NCBI RefSeq assembly: GCF_000600335.2
Contig: NZ_KK088554.1
Coordinates: forward strand, 152,281 to 216,214
Source: Rubellimicrobium mesophilum DSM 19309
GTDB lineage: Bacteria; Pseudomonadota; Alphaproteobacteria; Rhodobacterales; Rhodobacteraceae
DNA: 63,934 nucleotides
Reading direction: 5' to 3'
Position numbers and translations under genes: made by a program. Within the stretch, counting starts at the first letter, position 1; every line of letters begins with the position of its first letter. Below, one piece after another: positions 43,820-52,095 of the stretch. A model generated the notes under the pieces. It was given only the letters and a program-made list of their open reading frames with translations. It was not told the DNA's origin and did not search any database.

Positions 43820-44778
43820 GCGACGAGCATGGCCTCGGCCACGCTCGCCCCGGTGACAAGGTGCGAGACGTAGCCCCCACGGATCGCGGCGATCGAGGGG
43901 GCCACCTTGTCGTGGCCGGGAGTGACGAGAATGCCCATCTCGAGCCCCACGAGATGACCGAGCGGGATGCCGATCATGCGCTCCTCCATGTCGTCGGGGA
44001 TCGGCTGCCCCTCGGCGTTGACGAAGCGTCCGCAGATCACGCCGGCCGCGCCTTTTGCGATGTTGCGCTCCAGATCGCCGGGCGTTGCGAGCCCCGACAG
44101 CACGATGTGGCTGTCGGGGAGGGCCGTGCCCGTGGAGAAGAGGAGCTTGTTGACGGTCAGGAGCTGATCGAGCTGCGCCCGGATGATCGGCTCGTTGCGG
44201 AGCTCGGCGGCCAAGGCGGGGCGGCTCAGGATCGCGGGGGCGTGCAGGTTGACGCACCGCGCGCCCAGTTGCTGGGCCAGCAGGGTCGAGCAGGTCTCGG
44301 ACGTGAAGCCGTAGGGCGTCGCCATCGAGCCCACGAGCTGGAGGACCGTCATGCCGGGGATGCTGTGGGGCTCCAAGGCCTCGGCGAGGTCGTGGATCGT
44401 GCGTCCCCAGGCGACCCCGAGCCGGTCCCCGGGGGCGAGAAGCATGGGGAGCCACAAGGCGCCCCCCGTGACGACGCGGCGGAACCGCTCCTCCACGTCC
44501 AGGCCCTCGTCCGGGACCACATAGGCGGCGCGGAGGCCGAACCTGTCGCAGAGCGCCCGGGCGAGGCCATGCTGGACGAAGGCGGGGGAGGTGAGGGTGA
44601 TGCGGATCAGTCCCTGCGCCCGCGCCTCCTGAAGGTGGTTCACCACGGTCGCGCGCGAGAGGCCCAGTCGGTCTGCGATCTCCTTCTGGTTCAGTCCGTC
44701 TTGGTAGTAGAGCCAGGCGACTTCGACCACGATATCGGGTCCCATGCCTCCCGCTGAGCGCCGTCGTCCCGTCGACAT
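43816..44778 (-). CDS. SorC/DeoR-type sugar-responsive transcriptional regulator
   Basis: This ~320-residue protein has an HTH ([40 protein letters not shown]) followed by a SorC ligand domain ([58 protein letters not shown]). The effector should be a sugar phosphate from the pathway. The ATG at 44778 is preceded by GCAGG; the frame is open upstream but crosses the operator. Nearly the same operator lies beside this gene (44798) and at the head of operon C/mtnK (41363), so it probably controls all these units. It shares the fold but little sequence with the SorC protein at 26224. Confidence 0.88.
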   Translation of the reverse strand: MSTGRRRSAGGMGPDIVVEVAWLYYQDGLNQKEIADRLGLSRATVVNHLQEARAQGLIRITLTSPAFVQHGLARALCDRFGLRAAYVVPDEGLDVEERFRRVVTGGALWLPMLLAPGDRLGVAWGRTIHDLAEALEPHSIPGMTVLQLVGSMATPYGFTSETCSTLLAQQLGARCVNLHAPAILSRPALAAELRNEPIIRAQLDQLLTVNKLLFSTGTALPDSHIVLSGLATPGDLERNIAKGAAGVICGRFVNAEGQPIPDDMEERMIGIPLGHLVGLEMGILVTPGHDKVAPSIAAIRGGYVSHLVTGASVAEAMLVA

Positions 44779-44797
44779 CCTGCATTCCCCGCCATTT

Positions 44798-44820
44798 GTC
44801 AGGCTTCCTTGACTTTTGTC
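44798..44820. promoter_or_regulatory. SorC-type operator before aldolase-SDR gene
   Basis: GTCA (44798-44801) and TGAC (44810-44813) are separated by eight bases, the same spacing as at 41363. The right half, TTGACTTTTGTC, read on the other strand is GACAAAAGTCAA, matching the GTCAAAAGTCAA half-site of the first operator at 11 of 12 positions. TTGACT may also be the -35 of the aldolase promoter. Confidence 0.6.
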
Positions 44821-44863
44821 GAAAATGGACCTCACGTCAAACCAAGACGAGAGAGGGGCAGGG

Positions 44864-46927
44864 ATGTTCGAAAATCTGTGGCGCGACGAAGCGGCGGCCG
44901 AGTTCGAACGGGCGGCAGGTCCCGATCCAAAGGCCCGGGCCCTTGCGTTGCGAGTCTACAGCTCGCGCCTGATTGGCGGTGTGCCGGACCTCGTCATGCA
45001 TGGGGGCGGGAACACCTCGATCAAGCTCACGGCGCAGGACGTCTTTGGGGACACCGTGGAGGTCCTGCACGTCAAGGGCTCGGGAGCGGACCTCGACTCC
45101 ATCACCCCTTCGGGGTTGCCAGCAGTGCGCCTCGATCCCCTGCGCCGGCTGCGGACGCTCGACTCCCTTTCGGACGAGGACATGGTGAACGTCCAGCGAG
45201 CCAATCTGCTCGACAGCGCCGCGCCCAATCCTTCGGTGGAGACGTTGCTCCATGCCTGGCTCCCGGAGCAGGTGGTGGACCACACCCATGCAACGCCGTT
45301 CCTGGCATTGGCCAACCTCCCCGAGGCCGAGGCGGCGCTGCGCGAGATATTCGGGGAGCGGCTCGCCTTCGTGCCCTACATCATGCCCGGCTTCGCGCTC
45401 GCCAAGGCGGCCGCGGCGGTGCGGGACGCGCATCCTGGGGCGGAGGGGCTCCTGCTGGTCAACCATGGCCACTTCACCTGGGGAGCGACGCCGCGCGAAT
45501 CCTACGACCGCCTGATCGACCAGACCAACGAGGTCGCGGCGTGGCTCGCGGAACGATCCCGCCCGGCGGCTCGGCCGGCGCGCGCGCGGCCGTCCGGGAC
45601 CGACATGGCTTCCACCCTGGCGGCCCTCCGTGGCGTCCTGGCCTCCGCTCTGCCGAAGGATGCGGCCCTCCCCGTCCTCGACCTGCGCGACGACGACGCG
45701 ACGCGCAGCTTCCTGGAGCGGCCCGACCTCGGAGAGCTCGCACGGCGGGGGGTCGCGACGCCGGACCATGTGATCCGCACGAAGGCCTTTCCGCTCCATC
45801 TCGACCGCGCCGCATGGGACGGCGGTCCCGAGGCCATGCGCACCGCGGTGGAGGCCTACGCTGCGCGCTACCGCGACTACTTCGACAGGCAGGCCTCCCG
45901 CGCCACGGGGCCCAAAACCATGCTCGCTCCAATGCCGGGTCTCGTCTGGGCCGAGGGGCTGGGCCTCGTGGGCGTGGGGGTAACCGCGGCTGCGGCGCGG
46001 ATCGCGGCCGATCTCGGAACGCAGACCCATCGCGTCATGGCGGCTGGCGAGGCCGTGGGGGGCTTCATTCCCATCGGGGAGGCCGACACCTTCGACATGG
46101 AATACTGGTCGCTCGAGCAGGCGAAGCTCGGCAAGGGGGCGCGGCCGCCGCTCCAGGGGCGGGTCGTGCTGATCACGGGCGGCGCCGGGGCCATCGGGCG
46201 GGCGGCCGCCAAGGCCTTCGCCACCCAAGGCGCAACCGTCTTCCTGACGGACCGGGACGAGGAGGCCCTCAATGCAGCGCGCCGGGAACTGGGCCGTGAC
46301 CATGGCGGGATCGCGGCCGACGTGACGGCCCCCGGTGCTGCGGCCGGGATCGTCGCAGCCTGCGTGCGCCGCTTCGGCGGGGTCGATATCCTGCTGTCCA
46401 ACGCGGGCGCGGCTTGGCGTGGCGAGATGGCGACCCTCCCGGACAGCACCCTCCGCGAGAGCTTCGAACTCAATTTCTTCGCCCACCAAGCCATGGCGCA
46501 AGCGGCGGTGTCGGTCTTTCGGCAGCAGACGAAAGGCCGCGGGGCGCCCGCCATGGGCCAGATTCTGTTCAACGTCTCCAAGCAGGCCGTAAATCCCGGA
46601 AAGGGCTTCGGCGCCTATGGGCTGCCCAAGGCCGCCACCTTCTTCCTGCTGCGCCAACTCGCGCTCGAACTCGGCTCGGAGGGGATACGCGTCAACGGGA
46701 TCAATGCGGACCGCATCCGCTCTGGCCTCCTCGACGAGGCGCTCATCGCGGCCCGCTCGGAGGCACGAGGCGTTACGCCCGAGCGCTACATGGCCGGCAA
46801 CCTGCTGGGGCGCGAGGTCGAGGCAAGGCACGTAGGCGAGGCCTTCGTGATGCTGGCGCGCGCGGAGCGGACGACAGGCCATGTGATGACGGTCGACGGC
46901 GGCAACATCGAAGCCGCCCTGCGCTGA
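44864..46927 (+). CDS. Bifunctional class II aldolase / short-chain dehydrogenase
   Basis: This 687-residue fusion starts with a class II (fuculose/rhamnulose-phosphate type) aldolase at residues ~1-420: VMHGGGNTSIKL, VKGSGADLDSI, metal ligands in DHTHATPFLA and LLLVNHGHFTWG. An SDR follows at ~425-687: LQGRVVLITGGAGAIGRAAA, SNAGAAW, VSKQAVNPGKGFGAYGLPKA with a YxxxK equivalent (YGLPK), and TGHVMTVDGG. The architecture is that of rhamnulose-1-phosphate aldolase/lactaldehyde dehydrogenase (RhaE/YuxG). It would split a ketose-1-phosphate to dihydroxyacetone phosphate and an aldehyde, then oxidise the aldehyde. The ATG at 44864 has GAGAGGGGCAGGG in front. Next to MtnK/MtnA it could serve 5-deoxyribose or methylthioribose disposal. 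Confidence 0.87.
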   Translation: MFENLWRDEAAAEFERAAGPDPKARALALRVYSSRLIGGVPDLVMHGGGNTSIKLTAQDVFGDTVEVLHVKGSGADLDSITPSGLPAVRLDPLRRLRTLDSLSDEDMVNVQRANLLDSAAPNPSVETLLHAWLPEQVVDHTHATPFLALANLPEAEAALREIFGERLAFVPYIMPGFALAKAAAAVRDAHPGAEGLLLVNHGHFTWGATPRESYDRLIDQTNEVAAWLAERSRPAARPARARPSGTDMASTLAALRGVLASALPKDAALPVLDLRDDDATRSFLERPDLGELARRGVATPDHVIRTKAFPLHLDRAAWDGGPEAMRTAVEAYAARYRDYFDRQASRATGPKTMLAPMPGLVWAEGLGLVGVGVTAAAARIAADLGTQTHRVMAAGEAVGGFIPIGEADTFDMEYWSLEQAKLGKGARPPLQGRVVLITGGAGAIGRAAAKAFATQGATVFLTDRDEEALNAARRELGRDHGGIAADVTAPGAAAGIVAACVRRFGGVDILLSNAGAAWRGEMATLPDSTLRESFELNFFAHQAMAQAAVSVFRQQTKGRGAPAMGQILFNVSKQAVNPGKGFGAYGLPKAATFFLLRQLALELGSEGIRVNGINADRIRSGLLDEALIAARSEARGVTPERYMAGNLLGREVEARHVGEAFVMLARAERTTGHVMTVDGGNIEAALR

Positions 46928-46979
46928 GCGCCCAGGCGTTCGGATCGGGCCCCCCTCGCAACGCTTCGAACCCCCGCCT

Positions 46980-47017
46980 GTGGGAGCATGCATGAGCTTC
47001 GGAAGCTCGTCTCCCAC
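46980..47017. terminator. Nested hairpin between convergent genes
   Basis: An outer stem GTGGGAG / CTCCCAC encloses an inner perfect hairpin GAGCTT-CGG-AAGCTC. It lies in the 150-base gap between two convergent genes and reads the same way on both strands, so it may terminate both. It is more elaborate than a simple terminator. Confidence 0.5.
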
Positions 47018-47079
47018 CACTGGCTCCTCGGTCGTGCGGGAACCCATGGCCCGACGCGGGGCCCAAGACGGCCGTCAGG

Positions 47080-47930
47080 CTACGTCTGCTGGCGGAGCCA
47101 ATCGCCCCCATGTTGCGGGAAGCCTCCCTCGTGAAGGCAGGTCAGGCGAGCCTGGCGGGCGCCCGAGCGCGCGGCCGCCTCGGGTGGCGCGCCGCGCAGC
47201 CAGGCGGCGATGAATCCCGCGATGAAACTATCGCCCGCACCCGTTGTGTCGACGGGATCGACCCGCTCGGCCGGGATGTGCCACCTCCCCTCCGCTGCGA
47301 TCACGGCAGCTCCGTCGGCGCCCCGCGTGACGACTGCCATCCGCGCTCCCTGACCAAGCCATTCGCGCCCGAGCCGCTCCGCGTCGTCGGCCGTCCCGGG
47401 ATGAGAGCCAAAGGCAATCGTGAGCCCTTCGACCCCGAGGTTCCGGGGATCGGCATTGACGGTCAGGTCCTGCGACACGGACCTCCCCTCGAGGGCGAGC
47501 CGACGGCGCAGCGCGCCGCCGTCGTCGAGCCACCCGAGGTGGACGTGGTCGGCTTGGATGAGGCGGGAAAGCATCTGGGCATCCGGAGCATATCCCCGAC
47601 AGACCCCGAAGTCCTCGTGCGCCAGCACGCGCTCGCCGTCGCGGCGCACCTCGATCTGCGTGACCGAGGTGTTGCCCGGCCGTACGACAAGGCCGCCCAC
47701 GTCCACGCCTTCCTGCTCCAGGGAGCGGCGGACAAGGTCCCCATCATCGTCGGGCCCCACGGCGCCGAAATAGGCGGCAGCAACGCCTGCTCGGCGCGCC
47801 TGGACGGCCACGTTGAGCGCATTGCCCCGACGAGGCGCACCACGCGCCCATCCGAGGCGTAGCGCAGCCGGTCGATGCAGTTGTCGCCGACCGCAGCCAG
47901 TCGCGGCGCGCGCGCCTCAGTAGGCGACAC
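47080..47930 (-). CDS. frlD: FrlD-like fructosamine 6-kinase (PfkB family), frameshifted
   Basis: The GTG at 47930 opens LAAVGDNCIDRLRYASDG, the start typical of fructoselysine 6-kinase. The frame then breaks near 47827. The other frame gives GGNALNVAVQARRAGVAAAY (GG from restoring one missing G in a GGGG run), FGAVGPDDDG and the anion-hole/catalytic motif DPVDTTGAGDSFIAGFIAAW, and ends CLHEGGFPQHGG. Restored, it is ~283 residues. GDNCxD plus GGNAxNVAV distinguishes FrlD-like kinases from ribokinases. It phosphorylates the sugar moiety of Amadori compounds at C6. It overlaps the FrlB-like gene by 14 bases. Confidence 0.78.
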
Positions 47931-48930
47931 GACGGTAGTAGCGGCGCGTGGTCAGGGGATGGTTCCGCATCACCTCGAGATGCGCGCTGATCCGTTCAAG
48001 GAGCGTCGCGAGGAACGCCGGGCCGAGAAGGCCGCGCAACTCGGCTGAAAGGCCTTGGGTCGGATAGTCGGCGGTGTCGATCACCGTGAGCTCTCCACCA
48101 ACGGTGGGCACGAAGCGCTCCACCCGCTCGGCCAGCGGCCGCGTCTCGTCCTCGCCCTTCAGGACGACGACGCTCACGCCCTTCTCCACGAGTTCGAGGG
48201 TGCCATGGAAGAAGTCAGAGGCGTGAACCGGTCGCGTGCGGATCCACTGCATCTCCTCCAGGATGCACATCCCGAAGTAGAAGGTCTCGGGCCAGATCGG
48301 GCCGGCGCCGGTGAAGATGTGGTAGTCATGATCGGCGATCCGGCGCGCGAAGGCATCGGCCCGTGGTTCGATAGCCTTCTTCATGGCCAGGAGCTGCCAC
48401 GGCAGGCCCTGCATCTCGGCGAGAAGAGCGTCGTAGTTGTCGATCTCGCCCCTGTGCTTCAGGACGGCGAGCGCGATCAGAAGCGACTGGATGTAGAAAC
48501 TCTCGGACGAGGTGTCGTCGGCGGCGTAGTTGACCAGGACGTGGTGGTCACCTTCGCCGAGGGGTGTCGCCGCGTGACCGATCAAGGTGATGATGGTGGC
48601 GCCCCGGGACTTGGCCAGGGCCAGCATCTCCACGCTCTCCTTGGTCGTGCCCGAGAGCGAGGGGATCACCACGATGGATGCTTTCGTCAGATTCGGCGAA
48701 GGGGTGACGAGGAGCTCGGCCGTCAGGTCGTCGAAGACGGGGAAGGTCGAGCGCCGGCGCAGCAATTGGGCTGCCGGCTGCATCAGGATCGCCGCGCCTC
48801 CAGCGCCCAGGAAGTGGATGTTCGGAGCCCCAGCCGCCAAGGCCTCCCCGATGATCGCGTCGATCCTGGCCGCGAGGGCTACAGCCCCGCCTTGAATCGA
48901 CAGGAAACGTGACTCGTCGAAGTTGAGCAT
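47917..48930 (-). CDS. frlB: FrlB-like SIS-domain deglycase
   Basis: This 337-residue protein has two SIS domains: IHFLGAGGAAILMQPAAQLL and IPSLSGTTKESVEMLALAKS in the first, YHIFTGAGPIWPETFYFGMC and VHASDFFHGTLELVEKG in the second. FFHGTLELVE carries the His and Glu expected for catalysis in fructoselysine-6-phosphate deglycase. These enzymes split 6-phosphofructosamines into glucose-6-phosphate and a free amino acid. The GlmS glutaminase domain is absent. The partner kinase follows with overlap. It is transcribed away from the GntR gene across a region with two GntR-type sites. Confidence 0.82.
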   Translation of the reverse strand: MLNFDESRFLSIQGGAVALAARIDAIIGEALAAGAPNIHFLGAGGAAILMQPAAQLLRRRSTFPVFDDLTAELLVTPSPNLTKASIVVIPSLSGTTKESVEMLALAKSRGATIITLIGHAATPLGEGDHHVLVNYAADDTSSESFYIQSLLIALAVLKHRGEIDNYDALLAEMQGLPWQLLAMKKAIEPRADAFARRIADHDYHIFTGAGPIWPETFYFGMCILEEMQWIRTRPVHASDFFHGTLELVEKGVSVVVLKGEDETRPLAERVERFVPTVGGELTVIDTADYPTQGLSAELRGLLGPAFLATLLERISAHLEVMRNHPLTTRRYYRRVAY

Positions 48931-48982
48931 ATCCGAATGTCCTGGTTGATCGCCTGTGTAGATGCCCAGGCGAGGTCTGAAG

Positions 48983-48993
48983 TTGTCAGACAA
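48983..48993. promoter_or_regulatory. GntR/HutC-type operator, site 1
   Basis: TTGTC-A-GACAA is a perfect 11-base palindrome about 50 bases upstream of the FrlB-like gene (minus strand). It fits the GT...AC half-site logic of HutC-subfamily regulators. Confidence 0.6.
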
Positions 48994-49098
48994 CATCCTC
49001 CTGTGCGAACCTTGACCTGTCAAGTCTCCGGGCAAGCAACGGCGCGAGTGAAAGCGTTTTCTCTCTCGGATCAGGGCCGCGTTGCTTTGCAGGCAGAA

Positions 49099-49108
49099 GT
49101 CTGACAAC
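49099..49108. promoter_or_regulatory. GntR/HutC-type operator, site 2
   Basis: GTCTGACAAC is the reverse complement of the GTTGTCAGAC at 48982-48991. It lies 40 bases before the GntR start, suggesting autoregulation. Confidence 0.5.
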
Positions 49109-49148
49109 GCTTTCGGGCGGTTAGCGCGGATAGGGGCGGGGACTGACA

Positions 49149-49880
49149 ATGGGCACCCAAGTCCGGAATGGCAGAACGGCTGTGCTGGAGATGCGGGATC
49201 GCATCCTCGCGCTCGTGAAGTCGGAGGGACTCCGGCCCGGCGACCAGATCCCGACGGAGGCCGAGCTTGGCATCCGATTCGGAGGCTCCCGGCCGATGAT
49301 CCGCGAGGCCCTGAAGCTTCTCGAGCAGGACGGTGTCGTCGATGTGAAGCATGGGCGGGGCCGGTTCCTGACGGCCACGGGCGTTCTGAACGTCCATCGC
49401 CCCATCACCCGGTTCGAAAGCATCACGGAGATGGGGCAAGCCCTTGGGCTTCAATACGATAACCGGGTCCTGTCGGTGTCCGAGGAGCGGCCGAGCAAGG
49501 AGATCGCCCGGACGCTCGGCCTTGCTGCGGGCGAAGGTGTAATCCGGCTCGAGCGCCTCCGGCTGCACAGGAAGGAGCCGCTGATCTACGGCCTCGCGCT
49601 GATCCGGCGCTCCGTTGTTCCCGATCGGCTCTATGAGGTGGACTGGAGCGGGTCGCTGCTCGACCTGCTCGAATCGTATGGCAGCCGGCCGCGAATGTCG
49701 GTGGCGAAGGTTCGTGCTCTGACGCTTCCCCCGGATGTGGTGGAGCGCAACGACCTGCGGGATTTCGGCCCGGCTCTGGTCATCGAGGAGACAGCTTACA
49801 ACCTCGCGGGCGATCCGGTGATCTGGGCCTCTGACTATCATCGAGGCAGCCACTTCGCGTTCGACTTCGTGCGGAAGTAG
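49149..49880 (+). CDS. GntR-family regulator with UTRA effector domain (FrlR/HutC-like)
   Basis: This 243-residue protein has a winged helix at residues 1-78 (MRDRILALVKSEGLRPGDQI, PTEAELGIRFGGSRPMIREA, LKLLEQDGVVDVKHGRGRFL). A UTRA-type effector domain follows (~residues 90-240), with LGLAAGEGVIRLERLRLHRK, EPLIYGLALIRRSVVP and VIEETAYNLAGDPVIWASDY. UTRA domains bind sugars or amino-acid-derived ligands; FrlR controls fructoselysine operons. Its position between the FrlB/FrlD unit and the long plus-strand operon, with related palindromes before all three units, makes it the local repressor. Confidence 0.88.
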   Translation: MGTQVRNGRTAVLEMRDRILALVKSEGLRPGDQIPTEAELGIRFGGSRPMIREALKLLEQDGVVDVKHGRGRFLTATGVLNVHRPITRFESITEMGQALGLQYDNRVLSVSEERPSKEIARTLGLAAGEGVIRLERLRLHRKEPLIYGLALIRRSVVPDRLYEVDWSGSLLDLLESYGSRPRMSVAKVRALTLPPDVVERNDLRDFGPALVIEETAYNLAGDPVIWASDYHRGSHFAFDFVRK

Positions 49881-49916
49881 AAAACGGCCAGGGCACGGCC
49901 CTTCGTCGATTATAGC

Positions 49917-49935
49917 TTGACAGACGTCTGACAAC
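49917..49935. promoter_or_regulatory. GntR/HutC-type operator, site 3
   Basis: TTGACAGACGTCTGACAA is an 18-base inverted repeat with a single mismatched pair (16 of 18 bases), centred on GACGTC. It contains the same GTCTGACAAC element as site 2, and lies 30 bases before the M20 hydrolase gene that heads the transport/hydantoinase operon. Confidence 0.65.
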
Positions 49936-49964
49936 TGGATCGGATCGGGCAAGAGGGCTCCCCG

Positions 49965-51329
49965 TTGAGCCAGATGCAGCCGGAAACGATGATGCTCGAT
50001 GTCACCGACCCTCTAGAGCCGCAGACTGCCGCGAGGCTGGACGCCAGCCTCGACGCGCTCTTCCCGGAAGCTCTGTCACTTCTCGAGGACCTGATCGCGA
50101 TCAACAGCATCAACCCGCTGTTCCCCGGCATCCGACGCGAGGATGTCATCGGCGGGGAGACCGCCTGCACGTCGCGCCTGGGCGCCTGGCTTGCCGAGGG
50201 GGGATATTCGACCGAGTCGGTCGCCCCGGATCCGGGCCGGGCCAACTTGGTGGCCTGCCGAGCCGGGGTGGGCGGAGGACGCTCGCTGATCGTCAACGGC
50301 CATGTGGACACCGTTGCCCCGTTCCGCCCCCGCGACTGGCTGTCGGGTGATCCCTGGCGGCCGCTTCGGCAGGATGGGCGGCTCTACGGCCTCGGCGCCA
50401 CCGACATGAAGGGGGGCCTCGTGGCCGCCGCGCTGGCCCTCCGCGCGATTGCGGCCGCCGGGATCCAGCTCAAGGGAGATCTTCAGCTTCACGCCGTCGT
50501 CGGCGAAGAGACGATGAGCCACGAGTTCGGCACCTCGGCGGTGATCGAGGCGGGCTTCGGCGGCGACGCGGCCATCGTGGTCGAGCCGACCTCCAGCCCG
50601 CGTCCGCTCTCGGTCAATCCGATCTCAGGGGGGAATTTCAACCTTCAGGTCGATGTGAAAGGCTTCGGGACGCACTCCGGCAATCGCGCCGCGACGATCC
50701 GCGCCGGAGGCGCAGGCGACGCGGCCGGGGTGAATGCCGTGGAGAAGGCCATCCTCGTCGTCCAGGCGCTCCAGCGCCTCGAACAGGAATGGGGGATCAC
50801 CAAGCAGCATCCCGCCTTCCCGCCCGGGCTCTTCTCGCTGGTCCCCGGCGTGTTCCACGGCGATGCCGGTGTCCCCTCGGTCGGCTACATGGCCGAGAGC
50901 GCGACCGTGGGCTATCTGGTCTGGTACCACCCTCACGAGGCGCCCGAGGCGGTCCGGGCCGAGATCGAGCGTTTCGTTCACCACGCCTCGCAACTCGACA
51001 CCTGGCTCAGATCCCATCCGCCGGCCTTCCGCTGGGAGAGCAACTGGCCGGCCTTCGAGACGTCGACCGACCACCCGCTCGTCCGGGCTCTCGTGGCGGC
51101 TCGCGCGGACGTGCTCGGACCGCTGCCCGAGGGGCTGCCGGAGACAGCCGCGTTCGCCGCGGTCTGCGACGCTAGCTTCCTTGCGGCCAAGGGGATTCCC
51201 GCCGTGGTGTTCGGGCCCGGAGACCTGCGCGAGGCCCACGCGATCAACGAGTCCGTGGAGATCGAGGAAATCCGGAGCGCCGCCAGGGTCATCGCCCGCG
51301 CGGCTGTCGGCTGGTGCGGGGTGGCCTGA
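49965..51329 (+). CDS. M20-family metallohydrolase (ArgE/DapE/amidohydrolase type)
   Basis: This ~454-residue two-zinc hydrolase shows the M20 motifs in order: LIVNGHVDTVAPF (His and Asp ligands), LGATDMKGGLVAAALALRAI, VVGEETMSHEFGTSAV (catalytic Glu-Glu), VVEPTS, and a C-terminal His in REAHAINESVEIEE. A lid/dimerisation domain lies at ~220-340. The family removes acyl or carbamoyl groups from amino acids or cleaves dipeptides. In this operon it may release an amino acid from an N-acyl or N-carbamoyl product made by HyuAB, or trim glycated dipeptides. The TTG at 49965 is preferred because AGAGGG lies seven bases upstream; an in-frame ATG is at 49974. Confidence 0.85.
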   Translation: MSQMQPETMMLDVTDPLEPQTAARLDASLDALFPEALSLLEDLIAINSINPLFPGIRREDVIGGETACTSRLGAWLAEGGYSTESVAPDPGRANLVACRAGVGGGRSLIVNGHVDTVAPFRPRDWLSGDPWRPLRQDGRLYGLGATDMKGGLVAAALALRAIAAAGIQLKGDLQLHAVVGEETMSHEFGTSAVIEAGFGGDAAIVVEPTSSPRPLSVNPISGGNFNLQVDVKGFGTHSGNRAATIRAGGAGDAAGVNAVEKAILVVQALQRLEQEWGITKQHPAFPPGLFSLVPGVFHGDAGVPSVGYMAESATVGYLVWYHPHEAPEAVRAEIERFVHHASQLDTWLRSHPPAFRWESNWPAFETSTDHPLVRALVAARADVLGPLPEGLPETAAFAAVCDASFLAAKGIPAVVFGPGDLREAHAINESVEIEEIRSAARVIARAAVGWCGVA

Positions 51330-51330
51330 G

Positions 51331-52095
51331 GTGGCGTGGGTTCTCGAAGCGCGCGACATCCACAAGAGCTATGGGCATGTCCGGTCGCTCCAGGGCGCCT
51401 CGCTCGAGGTCGGCGAGGGCGAGGTGGTCGCCCTGATCGGCGACAACGGCGCGGGAAAGTCGACCCTGACCAAGTGCCTGTCGGGGGTCGTCCCGGTCGA
51501 CTCCGGCGAGATCCGGGTGGACGGCCGCCCGGCCGCGTTCCGCAACGCGCAGGACGCGAGGGAGCACGGGATCGAAACGGTCTACCAGGACCTTGCGCTC
51601 GCCGTCGATCTCAACGCCGTGCAGAACATCTATCTGGGCCGCGAGATCATGGCGCCCGGTCTCCGGGGGCGGCTCGGCTTCCTCGATGGCCGAGCGATGC
51701 TTGAGCGGACCCAGGCCTCCTTTCGCGAGCTCGGCGTGAACGTCCCCGACATCCGCAGCGCCGTCGCCAACTTCTCCGGCGGGCAGCGCCAAGGTGTCGC
51801 GGTGGCGCGGGCGCTGATGTGGGCCCGGCGCGTCGTGTTCATGGACGAACCCACCGCGGCGCTCGGCGTGGCGCAGACCCGCAACGTGCTGAACCTCATC
51901 CGCAAGGTGAGCGAGCGGGGAGTCTCCGTCGTCCTCATCAGCCACTCGATGCCCGACGTCATGGCCGTCGCGGACCGCATCGTCGTGCTCCGCCAAGGGC
52001 GGACGGTGGCGCGCTTCCGCGCCGGCGAGGTGCGCTCCGACGACCTGGTCGCCGCCATGACAGGCTCGCTCGAAGTCGAAGGGGCCGCAGCATGA
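51331..52095 (+). CDS. Single-domain sugar ABC ATPase (FrcA-like)
   Basis: This 254-residue ATPase has one nucleotide-binding domain: GDNGAGKST, ETVYQDLALAVDLNAVQNIY, signature FSGGQRQGVAVARAL, Walker B VVFMDEPTAALG and H-loop VLISHSM. Single-domain ATPases occur in the fructose importer FrcBCA and a few relatives, unlike the two-domain subunits of the other three importers here. The start is a GTG one base after the hydrolase stop. The permease overlaps its end by four bases. Confidence 0.88.
   Translation: MAWVLEARDIHKSYGHVRSLQGASLEVGEGEVVALIGDNGAGKSTLTKCLSGVVPVDSGEIRVDGRPAAFRNAQDAREHGIETVYQDLALAVDLNAVQNIYLGREIMAPGLRGRLGFLDGRAMLERTQASFRELGVNVPDIRSAVANFSGGQRQGVAVARALMWARRVVFMDEPTAALGVAQTRNVLNLIRKVSERGVSVVLISHSMPDVMAVADRIVVLRQGRTVARFRAGEVRSDDLVAAMTGSLEVEGAAA

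Noticed and set aside
42371..44785. Very long minus-strand open frame (804 codons) across mtnK/mtnA and the SorC gene
   Set aside because: It is antisense to three genes with clear family motifs and its own translation is Arg/Gly/His-rich without any domain; a shadow frame of high-GC DNA.
41455..46927. Complete classical methionine salvage pathway
   Set aside because: Only MtnK-like and MtnA-like steps are present. MtnB, MtnC, MtnD and an MtnW-type enolase are not found in the window, so the genes are better explained by a DHAP-shunt-like or new pathway.
44837..47047. Long minus-strand open frame opposite the aldolase-SDR gene
   Set aside because: No recognisable domain and exact antisense of a well-supported enzyme; coding shadow.
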